From Haberlea rhodopensis (lineage: Eukaryota; Streptophyta; Magnoliopsida; Lamiales; Gesneriaceae), in NCBI GenBank assembly GCA_907163345.1, contig CAJQUN010000002.1, positions 44,307,754-44,371,753 on the forward strand: a stretch of 64,000 bases of DNA, in the 5' to 3' direction. The notes under the pieces are model-generated. The model was not told where the DNA came from. It did not search any database and saw only the letters and a list, made by a program, of their open reading frames with translations. Shown here in pieces: positions 33,620-45,375 of this stretch; within the stretch, counting starts at the first letter, position 1; each line of letters begins with the position of its first letter. The position numbers and the translations under genes were made by a program.

Positions 33620-35996
33620 TGTGATGACCTGAGATTAGGGATGTTAATCCCGGAGTGTTAATAACCCGTAAAGTTGTTTTACGTGGCAATTGGAGTTTAA
33701 TCGAGGTGTTGGGCCTTCTGGGCTCGTCTATTTGAGTAGTTGGGATCGCGGGATCCCGAGGTTGAGATCGTATTCTCATTTCGGTGAAAACCTGTGAGCT
33801 GGGTTTTTAGTGTGACTCAGAATCTCGGGTGCTTGGAGTGGGCACCGGTAGGGGGGTTTTTGAGTTAGAGAGAGAATTTTTGAAAACAGATGATTTTTAA
33901 TGAATCATGATGTATTTGTGGGGCTATTAGTATTTTGGGGTTTTTGCTATAAATACCAATTGAACCCGGGATTTTAATTACCGGAACCATTTCAGCACCT
34001 CATTTCTCTCTCCCCGTACCCGCCGATTCTCGATCCCCTTTCGACCACCGCGTAGAAAAAGCCTCCGCCCGCCGCCGTTCGGCGCGTCCGACCCGCCGCC
34101 GTGTTCGTCTCTTCCAGGCGGTCCTATCCATACCACCAATTTGAAGTTTGGTCGAGAATCGAGCTCGGATTTCTGCAGAAAGCGTAGGGTTCAGATCTGG
34201 ATTTCTGTCCGATTTTTGGGACGCGATTTTGGTATGTTTTTGGCACGATTTTTCTGGTGTTTTTGGGGCGTTTTTATGGTGTTGTTGGGTCGTTCATTTC
34301 AGACTTTAATGGTTCGAAAAATTGTTGCTTATAGTTCAAATTTTGGATGCTGTTGCGTGGGGGTTCTTGTTCGAAAATTGGGGGTTTGGCTTGGGGATGA
34401 TTATTGTTGTTGTTAATTGATTAATTAATGTGTTAGATGAATTATGGTGATTATTTGGGTTTGATTGGTGTTGTTAGGGTTCGAATTTAGGGGTGGTTCT
34501 TGAGCGATTTTGATATTGTCTCATTCAATTTTCCCTCCCTGTGTATGCCCTGCCCCGGGTCTTGTAAATGGTAAATTGTCGTGGGTTGACAATAATTTTC
34601 TATATAAGGATTATGGGTGTGCTTGAGCATGGGTTGCATGTTCGTAATTAATTGTGAATTAATTTATCGTGTTAGCACATCGTTCCTCGGAGCATGGAAC
34701 TCGAGCAAGGTTTGGCTCGGACTTCGGAGATTTAAGGTACGTGCGACGTACGAGCATTACTTTACGTGATAGCAATTGTGAAATGCATAATGTGTTGTAA
34801 TTGCATTAGATGGTTGTGGGTATGGCTATATGCATATATGTGTTGATATATATGGGGTACTGAGTCTATATGACTATTGTACGGCATTTGAGATGCCTGA
34901 GAATGATCGTGGGATCATGTGCTCATTATAAGACATGTGAGATGTCTAAGTATAATGGGAATTTGGTAAAATAAATGCTAGGCATTTGAGCTATCTATGA
35001 TTGATAGTGAAATTGAGAAATCAGTACTAGATATTGAGATATCTATATTTGTATGTATAATGAACTTGGAATCATTGATTATTGATACTTGAGAATCAGG
35101 CATGCTATGAGTTAAATCAATGTGTTGATTTACTGATTTATGAGATTTGATGAGTTTGATGATTGTGAGAACAGGGACAGTACACGGAATCCCGGATGAG
35201 GATGTTGCCATCCAGGGAGTATCATTTAAAATTCATTAATATTTACTTGTGTTGTAAATTATGAATTTCATTATTGTGATTATGAGATTTTGTGTATTGG
35301 TATGCTCACCCCGTTGGGGGCTGTCTCTGTTGGGGCAGGTGAACAGGTACATCGATGGCTTTGGAGTTGAGCTCGAGCTGTTGATTGGATGTACTCCCAG
35401 GATTGTGGTACCAGGGCTTGATGGAGCACGGTATCGTATATAGTACATATATACACCCGAGGGTTATATACATATTTATGATGCTCGCATGTGAGCACGG
35501 TTATGCTTGTATATGGGTTGTATATAAAGGCATGAGCCTTTCTCTCTTTCATTCTATGTTGCATGCAATTAAGAGTAGAATTGCTAATGATATGAGAGTC
35601 ATGGGTGTATTGTGTGGGTGTTGAAACCCATCTATGTTGTCTTATGTGTGGTGTCTTCCCTGGCTGGGAATTTACTTAGCGTTGCTGTGTTCTGTTGAGT
35701 ATGTGTTTTCCCTGGCCGGGAACTATATATTGTGTTGTGCTTTTATTTCGGGATAGCCCTACTTATGGGGAGACTCTGCCCAAATTTTTATAAAAGTCCA
35801 CAATGTGAAAAGTGGCAAAATGGGGATGGTAATGGGCAACTCTATGAGTCTATATGTTAGTAGAGATGATCTTATAACGTTGAATGTTAAGGGAATTTTG
35901 TAAGCATCATCGTTTCCCGATTGATTTGTATAGAAGCATGTACCACACATAGTGGTTAATACACTAATCAAGGGTTAAGGGCTTGGGGTCCTTACA
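33620..35996 (+). repeat. fam1 5' LTR
   Basis: 2377 bp, TGTGATGACC to GGTCCTTACA. Landmarks in order: TATA box 33948-33955, GC-rich leader to ~34130, GGTACGT..ACGTACGAGCA 34736-34756, stem-loop run ~34885-35140, and the TATGCTCACC..GGGGCAGGTG block at 35301-35341. No GATCGATC array is present in this family. Confidence 0.95.
33948..33955 (+). promoter_or_regulatory. TATA box of fam1 5' LTR
   Basis: TATAAATA in TTTTTGCTATAAATACC, ~330 bp into the LTR, followed by CCCGGGATTTTAATT and a CT/GC-rich leader. Likely promoter of the element. Confidence 0.6.
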
Positions 35997-36000
35997 TTAG

Positions 36001-36012
36001 TGGTATCAGAGC
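36001..36012 (+). other. Primer-binding site (initiator tRNA-Met)
   Basis: TGGTATCAGAGC four bases after the 5' LTR, complementary to the 3' end of plant initiator tRNA-Met. It shows the element can still start minus-strand synthesis. Confidence 0.9.
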
Positions 36013-36494
36013 CAGGTTAGCTCTTTGGGGCTGTTGAGGGCCTGGAACATGCTGATAGGGATGAGTAGCACATATTTATGCATGATAGTAGCTAGTGTTA
36101 TGTGACACAACTGTTTTGCTTATGTGCATTTGTGATATGTGATCATAGTGAAACGATTATATGTCATGACATCTATGGAATCATAATATAACCTGTTGAT
36201 TATGATTGTGAGTTGTGACACAGGGACAACCAGGTGGAGCATATCGAAATGCATTGGGATTCAGGAAGTACTTTGTACTCATAGTTTATGCATTTACTCA
36301 TTATAATCATATTGTGGGAATATGGATTAATGTATGCTCATGGGTTGTGATTGTTCCTGTAGGAACACTATGATGCGAAAGGCTAAGGCCATGGTTGAAA
36401 GACACGAAACGGTAACCTGTATTTTATATACATCATGGATTTATACATTGTGGATGTATGTGTACATGTAGTGATGATTTTAATGCTTTGCCGC

Positions 36495-36905
36495 CATTTG
36501 TTGAAGCGAGGGGTGGGAGCGCCGCATGTCACATTTGTGCGAGGTGCATTAAAATACACTCATGTTGATGTATATTGGATATGGCATATGTTTTGTGATT
36601 GCAGGTGTAAATGGAATACTTGGTGAATATCCCATGAGTCATTGTTATGGATGAGTGATGATTTTAAATGCTTGCCGCTATTTATTATTTTGTGCCGCTA
36701 AAATGTGAAGCGAGGGGTGGGAGCGCCGCATGTCACATTGAAGCGTGGTTAGCATATGAGGCGAGGAAAGAATATTTGCCGCTAAAATGTGAGGCGAGGG
36801 GTGGGAGTACCGCATGTCCATTTAAGCGAGGTTATTCTATGCCGCCTATATGTGAAGCGAGGGGTGGGAGTACCGCATGTTTTTACTTGAGCGAGGGGCA
36901 TTAAA
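36495..36905 (+). repeat. GCGAGGGGTGGGAG tandem repeat
   Basis: Four or more copies of (A)GCGAGGGGTGGGAG(C/T)(G/A)CCGCATGT separated by 40-60 bp. A similar word in opposite orientation lies in the minus-strand LTR at 7510-7535, linking the two. Confidence 0.75.
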
Positions 36906-36939
36906 ATACACTACCGTGACAATGACTAGGGATCAGCTA

Positions 36940-37400
36940 TATTGATTGGCGATGATTCTTGCCGCCATGGATATTGATAGCGATGGTTCATGCCGCTATA
37001 TTGACTGGCGATGGTTCTTGCCGCCATGGATATTGATAGCGATGGTTCATGCCGCTATATTGATTGGCGATGATTCTTGCCGCCATGTATATTGATAGCG
37101 ATGGTTCATGCCGCTATATTGACTGGCGATGGTTCATGCCGCCATGGATATTGATAGCGATGGTTTATGCCGCTATATTGACTGGCGATGATTCTTGCCG
37201 CCATGGATATTGATAGCGATGGTTTATGCCGCTATATTGACTGGCGATGATTCTTGCCGCCATGTATATTGATAGCGATGGTTCATGCCGCTATATTGAC
37301 TGGCGATGATTCTTGCCGCCATGTATATTGATAGCGATGGTTCATGCCGCTATATTGACTGGCGATGGTTCTTGCCGCCATGTGTATTGATAGCGATGCC
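36940..37400 (+). repeat. ~59-bp tandem repeat, about eight copies
   Basis: Unit: TATTGACTGGCGATGATTC, TTGCCGCCATGGATATTGAT, AGCGATGGTTCATGCCGCTA. Each unit holds two inverted repeats, TGGCG..CGCCA and ATAGCG..CGCTAT, so the array can fold into about sixteen stem-loops. Copies differ by a few bases (GATT/GGTT, GGATA/GTATA). Confidence 0.85.
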
Positions 37401-37859
37401 TCTTTCCGCTATTATGTGGACGATTTTCATGCTCAGGTGTATAGCGAGGTTTCATACCACTTATTATATGACGAGGTATCATGCCGTCGATTCTATAGCG
37501 ATGGATTGTGCCGCTATGTACTCAGCACAGGATTTTGCCGCCTTCGAGCGATGGGTGCTGACTACGTACTATTATCGAGCGACGGATACAGGTATTCCGC
37601 TATCTTGATAGCGATGAGGTATGGGATATTACTTGTGTTAGCATTATTGTGGATACTATGTGTTGCTATATATATGCCATGTGTTTGACGATGAGATTAT
37701 GGATGTCGTGTATTGACATGTACCGTTGTATGTTTGACGATGTTAGTTGGATGTCATATGTTGACATATGCCATCACGAGATGACGATGACATAGTTGAT
37801 GTTCTATGTAGACGTGTGACGTCGTTTTGATGATTAATACATTTATGTTATGTATTTGG

Positions 37860-39800
37860 TTATATGGTTTGAGTGCCTTGGTGGCACATGGTCGTGTCTA
37901 AGTCACTAGTTGACGAGACCATTATGCCGAGCAAGTTGCTCGAGGAACTATTGGGTGCGCCGTATAGGAATTATACCGCAGCACATATTCGAAGTATTTA
38001 TTTGTCGAGCAATGATACCCTTGGGTATGCTCGTTGGTTTGGCTAGGGCCAAGTGATTGGTGGTAAGAGTAGTCATTGAGGAAACTACTCGTTTGTTGTT
38101 GTGATCTACGGTAGGCGTGGTCACGCCCACCCTGAAGGTGTGGGATATGTCCTAATGAATTAAGATGGCTCCGTGGTTGAGCAAGGACACCGGGATGTCC
38201 ATTATGCTTTGGTTTTAGAGAGATTTTGGGTGATGACCCACTACTCTAAATGGATGTTACGGTATGGCGTACCGAGATGGGACATATGGTTTGTTGGTGG
38301 GCTTGATATAAGCCTATGGAGACAGCGCTTTGCTAGCCAGATATCGTGGTGATGACATAGTGTATTGTTGGAGTACCAACGAGAGAGTCATCAGGTCGTT
38401 ATTGACTCGATCTGAGGGAACCTGTGTATTTGGGATGCAATGGGGGTTATTGTATCCAGTTTTTCCGAACGGTGGTTCGAGACTTGTGGATCTCGAGTTC
38501 CATGGCACTTCCCTTGTAGGGAAGGAGGTAGTATTAGACCTATTTGGGAATCTTTGAAAGATTCGGTGAGTTGGTACGTGTGGTGTTGATTTTGGGAATC
38601 ACACCGTGTTGTTAATCGTCGATTATCGTCCTCCACTGGATAGGGAATGACTCAGAATTGACGGTCGTGTTTGGGGCTTAGGGGTATGTTGTAGATACCC
38701 GAGCCAAGTGCATTGAGTATGCATGTGATGTCAGTGCTTAGGCAGGTATACCGGTGAGTATACGGATGCCAATTAATGATTTCCTTTTTTTGTCAAGCAT
38801 AGAGTATGCTAATTTGGATGGCTAAATCTCTGATGAGAGATATTGAACACCTTGAGATTGGGAATCTCCATGGCACGATAAGTTAGGAGAAACAATCGTG
38901 AAGTTAGTTGACTCCCTTTGAGGAGGGAATTATCTTGTGTGGGTTGAGGTGTTCCATTGTTGGTGTTTCCTTCGAGTTATGTGATAGCCTTCCCAAGTTG
39001 GATTGTTAAATCCTAGGATTGTCAAGGGATGGCAGGAATTCAGATTTATTGGGTGTCGTTGTCGACACAAGCGTTGAGGATGCAATGTGTTTATTGCATG
39101 TCCTTCCAGGATTTGAACTCTGCGGAGTCTCGATGGTTTATTTATGATCAGGATGTGATCCTTGGAATATCCGGAGGTGGACATCTTGTGAGATGTCTTT
39201 TGTGTGAATCTGTGGCCGTGAGTTGCCCAAATTGAGTTGCAATGATGCGACTGCTCCTTCGATGGAAAAGGTTTGAAAGTGGAAACCAGGTTTGGTATGT
39301 GTACACCGTGGTATCCTAGTGTTTCCCTCGTAACGATGTATGTTAGACATCGTGAGTCTTGATAGAGATGTCATTGGATGATATCTACGATAGAATCGGG
39401 AGCGATTTGAATCCTTGCAGTTTCAGTCGACTAACTGCTTTTGGACTGTTAGCGTTGAGTTGTGCTGACGATCTTTGACGTTATGATGGATTTGGGAGTC
39501 TATTCCACTCCAGAGTTTGACACGAGGTCAACGTTCTCACGGTTGAGGTGTCATCCAGGATGCGTTCTTACTGGTTGTATTAGAACTAAGGATGACTGTC
39601 CGATCTACGGTCGTAAGTATTGGTTGTTTTGCAGTCATGAGGGACTGACTTTTGGGATGAACCGCATCGAGGTACATTTGCCTCTTGGGTATGTTGGTTT
39701 TGGTAAAGTCGCCCTGTTTCAGAGTTTGATGTGAGATAAGTATCCTCGCGTTTATTGAGACGATTCTGATATGGTCAAGAATCGAGGTTATGACTTCATG
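37860..39800 (+). other. Stem-loop string in fam1 internal region
   Basis: A near-continuous series of short inverted repeats. Examples: GTGCCTTGGTGGCAC (~37870), GAGCAAGTTGCTC (~37924), ATACCCTTGGGTAT within CGAGCA/GCTCG (~38007-38034), TTAGAG..GGGTGATGACCC..CTCTAA (~38214-38248), CTTCCCTTGTAGGGAAG (38508-38524), GAATCTTTGAAAGATTC (38548-38564), GAGATTGGGAATCTC (~38854), AATCCTAGGATT (~39009), GTGTCGTTGTCGACAC (39053-39068), ATGCAATGTGTTTATTGCAT (39080-39099), GACATCTTGTGAGATGTC (39180-39197), ACGATGT..ACATCGT (39333-39353), GACA..TCAAC/GTTGA..TGTC (~39519-39551). No coding frame accounts for it. The second half aligns with 12615-13728 in fam2. Confidence 0.8.
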
Positions 39801-39861
39801 TTGTTGTGTAGACTGGGTGTTATGTGATACACCGGTGCTAATTTCGAGGACGAAATTCTTT

Positions 39862-39874
39862 TAGTGGGGGATAT
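39862..39874 (+). other. Polypurine tract of fam1 element
   Basis: TAGTGGGGGATAT directly before the TGTGATGACC start of the 3' LTR. Confidence 0.85.
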
Positions 39875-42261
39875 TGTGATGACCTGAGATTAGGGATGTT
39901 AATCCCGGAGTGTTAATAACCCGTAAAGTTGTTTTACGTGGCAATTGGAGTTTAATCGAGGTGTTGGGCCTTCTGGGCTCGTCTATTTGAGTAGTTGGGA
40001 TCGCGGGATCCCGAGGTTGAGATCGTATTCTCATTTCGGTGAAAACCTGTGAGCTGGGTTTTTAGTGTGACTCAGAATCTCGGGTGCTTGGTGTGGGCAC
40101 CGGTAGGGGGTTTTTGAGTTAGAGAGAGAATTTTTGAAAACAGATGATTTTTAATGAATCATGATGTATTTGTGGGGCTATTAGTATTTTGGGGTTTTTG
40201 CTATAAATACCAATTGAACCCGGGATTTTAATTACCGGAACCATTTCAGCACCTCATTTCTCTCTCCCCGTACCCGCCGATTCTCGATCCCCTTTCGACC
40301 ACCGCGTAGAAAAAGCCTCCGCCCGCCGCCGTCCGGCCGCCGTTCGGCACGTCCGACCCGCCGCCGTGTTCGTCTCTTCCAGGCGGTCCTATCCATACCA
40401 CCAATTTGAAGTTTGGTCGAGAATCGAGCTCGGATTTCTGCAGAAAGCGTAGGGTTCAGATCTGGATTTCTGTCCGATTTTTGGGACGCGATTTTGGTAT
40501 GTTTTTGGCACGATTTTTCTGGTGTTTTTGGGGCGTTTTTATGGTGTTGTTGGGTCGTTCATTTCAGACTTTAATGGTTCGAAAAATTGTTGCTTATAGT
40601 TCAAATTTTGGATGCTGTTGCGTGGGGGTTCTTGTTCGAAAATTGGGGGTTTGGCTTGGGGATGATTATTGTTGTTGTTAATTGATTAATTAATGTGTTA
40701 GATGAATTATGGTGATTATTTGGGTTTGATTGGTGTTGTTAGGGTTCGAATTTAGGGGTGGTTCTTGAGCGATTTTGATATTGTCTCATTCGATTTTCCC
40801 TCCCTGTGTATGCCCTGCCCCGGGTCTTGTAAATGGTAAATTGTCGTGGGTTGACAATAATTTTCTATATAAGGATTATGGGTGTGCTTGAGCATGGGTT
40901 GCATGTTCGTAATTAATTGTGAATTAATTTATCGTGTTAGCACATCGTTCCTCGGAGCATGGAACTCGAGCAAGGTTTGGCTCGGACTTCGGAGATTTAA
41001 GGTACGTGCGACGTACGAGCATTACTTTACGTGATAGCAATTGTGAAATGCATAATGTGTTGTAATTGCATTAGATGGTTGTGGGTATGGCTATATGCAT
41101 ATATGTGTTGATATATATGGGGTACTGAGTCTATATGACTATTGTACGGCATTTGAGATGCCTGAGAATGATCGTGGGATCATGTGCTCATTATAAGACA
41201 TGTGAGATGTCTAAGTATAATGGGAATTTGGTAAAATAAATGCTAGGCATTTGAGCTATCTATGATTGATAGTGAAATTGAGAAATCAGTACTAGATATT
41301 GAGATATCTATATTTGTATGTATAATGAACTTGGAATCATTGATTATTGATACTTGAGAATCAGGCATGCTATGAGTTAAATCAATGTGTTGATTTACTG
41401 ATTTATGAGATTTGATGAGTTTGATGATTGTGAGAACAGGGACAGTACACGGAATCCCGGATGAGGATGTTGCCATCCAGGGAGTATCATTTAAAATTCA
41501 TTAATATTTACTTGTGTTGTAAATTATGAATTTCATTATTGTGATTATGAGATTTTGTGTATTGGTATGCTCACCCCGTTGGGGGCTGTCTCTGTTGGGG
41601 CAGGTGAACAGGTACATCGATGGCTTTGGAGTTGAGCTCGAGCTGTTGATTGGATGTACTCCCAGGATTGTGGTACCAGGGCTTGATGGAGCACGGTATC
41701 GTATATAGTACATATATACACCCGAGGGTTATATACATATTTATGATGCTCGCATGTGAGCACGGTTATGCTTGTATATGGGTTGTATATAAAGGCATGA
41801 GCCTTTCTCTCTTTCATTCTATGTTGCATGCAATTAAGAGTAGAATTGCTAATGATATGAGAGTCATGGGTGTATTGTGTGGGTGTTGAAACCCATCTAT
41901 GTTGTCTTATGTGTGGTGTCTTCCCTGGCTGGGAATTTACTTAGCGTTGCTGTGTTCTGTTGAGTATGTGTTTTCCCTGGCCGGGAACTATATATTGTGT
42001 TGTGCTTTTATTTCGGGATAGCCCTACTTATGGGGAGACTCTGCCCAAATTTTTATAAAAGTCCACAATGTGAAAAGTGGCAAAATGGGGATGGTAATGG
42101 GCAACTCTATGAGTCTATATGTTAGTAGAGATGATCTTATAACGTTGAATGTTAAGGGAATTTTGTAAGCATCATCGTTTCCCGATTGATTTGTATAGAA
42201 GCATGTACCACACATAGTGGTTAATACACTAATCAAGGGTTAAGGGCTTGGGGTCCTTACA
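39875..42261 (+). repeat. fam1 3' LTR
   Basis: 2387 bp, almost identical to the 5' LTR. TATA box at 40202-40209, ACGTACG block at 41001-41021, and the GCTCACC..GGGGCAGGTG block at 41569-41606. It is followed by AGGTC. Confidence 0.95.
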
Positions 42262-44341
42262 AGGTCATTTTGATTATTAACTTGGATTTATCATGGATTT
42301 TGTATTATTGTCGAACATGATCTCCCTTTTTTCTAAAAAAAAGAAGTCAAATATTACATAATAGAGATTCTCGCTCACTTTTTATTTCAGTGCGTATTTT
42401 ATTTTATGTTCACACAAAACTTCTTGGGAACAAATTCTATAAATCATTTGGGGTGACAAAATGATGCATCTGTATTGCTTTCTGAGGGAAAAAAAATTAT
42501 ATTTTTTTATATTTACTTTATTTTTCTCGTTCATTGGTGTGTCGTTCACGCTTCATTTACTCCTGTCGCTATGTCATCTACGGTGCTTTGGGTTTTCCCG
42601 AGATTGGCTTTACTATTTTACGAACTAACAGTTGCATTATTTCGTATTCGTAGCAATGCTGGTACAGGGTAGAAGTTAGGATTAATACTGCTGCTGCAAC
42701 AAGGTATATTATACTACGATTGTCAATGTTCAATCATTTTACATGTCTGTTTTCAAAAGCTTTTTTACATTGATTTGCTTCTTTGGTTCACGTATCACAA
42801 AATCATTTTGTTTCATTGATCCGCTTTTATTGTTGCTTGCATTCGAACTTGGCTACTAAGTACGCAAATCTTACTTTGTCCTTTGCATTTGTTGGCTCGT
42901 AGTTTCTGTTTAAAAAGGAAAACATCGTTTTATGATCTACTTATATTGTGGTGGATCTGTCTAAGTTGCTGAAAATTCAGAAATAGTTTAATCGCTAAGA
43001 GAGCAGGTATATGTAGGCATTATTGATTGTTAAATTGGTTGGTTTTGTGCAATTAATTTCTAGACAGTGTTTCCATGTGAAATCATTTGACCTCTTTTTT
43101 TTTAGAAAAAAAGGGAGATCGTGTTCGACAATAATACCAAATCCATGATAAATCCAAGTTAATAATCAAGATGACCTTGAATAGGCAACAAATCATAAAA
43201 TTATAGACAAAAAGAAAGGAAGTCAACTGTGTATTGGAAATATAGCAATGTAAAATACATAGCAAGATCTAAGAGCCTATTAGTCGAGATTCAAGGGGGT
43301 GTAATAAGAAAAATGACCGATCAGTTGGCTAAGAAATTGATGTTTGGTGAGTTATTTTATTTCAAACAAAGCATATATGCCAACTGATATCATTTGATTT
43401 GAAGATATCTTGAAATCTTTGCTATTTACCACGAACTTCGAGAGGAATTTATTTAAGCACTTCATGACTTTATATGTTTGATTTTTTTAATATGGTATTT
43501 CGACCCCAATAACTTTGACTTCAAAATCAAAGTTCTACTTTTTTCCTTTATTCCCAATTGAAATAAAGTTCTCCGGTTTATAGGGTTATTTATTTTTAAT
43601 TTTTTTAATTTTTTTTAAGTTTATGTAGTCATTTTTTGGCATCAATATTATGAAAACAATTTACAAAAAACTGCAGTCACCTTGTTCATGAAACGAGCTA
43701 CGCAAATGAACTTTTTTGAATTTTTTTACTAGAAGACATTATTGAAAGACAACAATTACATGTTAATTTCGAATATTTTCAAATGTTTGTTTTTTTCAAA
43801 AGAAAAGGCAAAAAAAGTGACTTTTTGATTGGTTTGTTGATCATTCAAAACTTTTCTTTCTTCTTTGTTTAATGTAATATATTGCATGAACGTGTTATAT
43901 AAGTTTGTAGGTTTACATTATATTTATGTACGCAAGGTAATGTAAGACTATCATTTTATATTTTCGTTTCTGCCGAGATATATGATACTTCAATTTAAGG
44001 CACGATATATGAAACCCACGTTTTAATTGTTCAAAACTTTGCTGCTTTCAGTGTTTCTCGAGTTTGTCGGACTTACTTGTCATGTCAACTCCACTGCCAC
44101 ATGTCATGAATGATCATTCTTCGGATAGCGAGGGGGATCCAGCCTACACTCCGTCGCTTACCCCTTCCTACAAGTCACGTCGTGTCCCTCCATCAGGTTA
44201 GTTTATATGTTATTCTTCTCCCATTGATATTTAAAGGACCAAAATTTTTTTTTTTTTTACTGAAATGACCAAAAAACTACAATTAAATGGTTGAACACTT
44301 CACCCATCCTTGTATTGTCATGTGTAGCCAAAAGCTTGTAA
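42262..44341 (+). repeat. Duplicated segment, copy 2, right part
   Basis: Continues copy 2 from AGGTCATTTTGATT to CTTGTAA. It contains the rest of the left arm (to ~42345), the right arm (~43091-43395) of the long-TIR element, and the coding exon at 44052-44196. Copy 1 and copy 2 differ by scattered substitutions and indels, clearly more than the two fam1 LTRs differ, so the duplication is older than the fam1 insertion. Confidence 0.9.
44052..44196 (+). pseudogene. Coding exon of an unidentified host gene, copy 2
   Basis: Same exon as 25166-25321: acceptor GCTTTCAG ending 44051, ATG at 44082, and donor G|GTTAGT at 44197. The coding part is 115 bases, as in copy 1. It starts MSTPLPHVMNDHSSDSEGD and continues PAYTPSLTPSYKSRRVPPS. 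All three differences from copy 1 change the residue (Gly/Val, Leu/Pro, Gln/Pro). It lacks 11 bases of the upstream untranslated part. The next exon, if any, is displaced by the PIF/Harbinger insertion 145 bp downstream. Confidence 0.5.
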
Positions 44342-45375
44342 GGTTGTGTTTGGTAGGGTTGATTAGGAAGGATAGTGGAGTGATAAACTTGTTAAACCGT
44401 TGTTTGGTTCATTTTTTGCTTAACCTTCATATTCCTGCAATCTGTGGATAAGAAGGGTTAATTGAAGGGTTTGTAGTCCAACTAATTTACTTGGTATTAA
44501 CAAACTCCATGGTACAGTACTCTTGACTATGATGGCAAATTACACTTAGATCCTTTGCCCTAAACCCAAACATAAACAACTCAGAAACCCACGAAAGCCG
44601 ACATCGAGCGAACTCCTGGAAGGCAGAACTTGAACCTTACAAACGACAATGAAGACGATGTGGTTCGTCCCTCTGTAATACGTCTCTTCTTCAAGGTAAT
44701 TCATCCTATAATCTTTGTCCCTAAATTATTGTTCTTTGGTACTCTCTTGCTGTGAAAATTTTTTTGAAGCTTCTCCAAATTTTGATAAATCTTTGCTTTA
44801 AGCTTCTGTTACCCGTTCTTCATTTATGTGGTAAGTAATTTTTGAATTAGTTGGTTTAGCTTGCTTTTGATGTGTTGACTCCTTTTACTAGTTTTTTTGG
44901 TTTTAGACATGAAGCTCTCAATCCTTTTTGAATCATCTGCATCATCGTTGTTTCTGAAAATTCGTCTTATTTCGACTTCCTCCACCTCTGTAAGGTGGTG
45001 TTAATTATTTTTCTGCATTCTTCTTTGGTTTGTGATGATTTTTACAATATTGGGAGTTTCAAATTTTTTGGCTTGTTTCTTATGGCTTCATTTGGTAAAG
45101 GATTTTGGAGATATAAATTGTTGGAGTATGTTATTACTCTGCTGTAGAAGAGTTGGCTAAATTTTGTACTCATGTCGTTTATTGCTTCCGATTTATTTAA
45201 TCAATTTGAAACTTTATATTTATTAAAAACCAAATATTACCAACTGAATTAAGTTGAAAAATGAGTAAATTATTTACTACATCAGTTTTGTTTTGATGAA
45301 TTGCACTAATACATTTGAATAATATATGTCAGTATATTTGCAAGATGGTCATAAACCGTACATTTTCTACTTTTT

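Larger units (their letters stand above)
35997..39874 (+). other. fam1 internal region, non-coding
   Basis: After the primer site comes ~430 bp resembling parts of other long LTRs (TGTCATGACA at ~36160; ACAGGGACAACC..GGAAGTACTTTGTA; GCTCATGGG..TTCCTGTAGG). Tandem repeats follow, then the stem-loop string. No frame encodes a recognisable retroelement protein. The last 40 bases hold AATTTCGAGGACGAAATTC and the polypurine tract. Confidence 0.8.
33620..42261 (+). mobile_element. fam1 intact non-autonomous LTR retrotransposon
   Basis: 8642 bp, with LTRs 33620-35996 and 39875-42261, a tRNA-iMet primer site at 36001, a polypurine tract before the 3' LTR, and AGGTC duplications. The LTRs look nearly identical; the clearest difference is a 10-bp gap in the GCCGCC leader (34079 area) and a few base changes, so insertion was recent. 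The ~3.9-kb internal region has no gag or pol frame. Instead it has tandem repeats (36690-37400) and a long stem-loop string (37860-39800). This is the structure of a LARD-type element mobilised in trans, probably by a chromovirus, given the TTTCGAGGACGAAATT block before its polypurine tract. Confidence 0.92.

Noticed and set aside
36940..37400. Regularly spaced repeats that could suggest a CRISPR array
   Set aside because: Units are contiguous 59-bp tandem repeats without unique spacers, in a plant retrotransposon; no cas genes.
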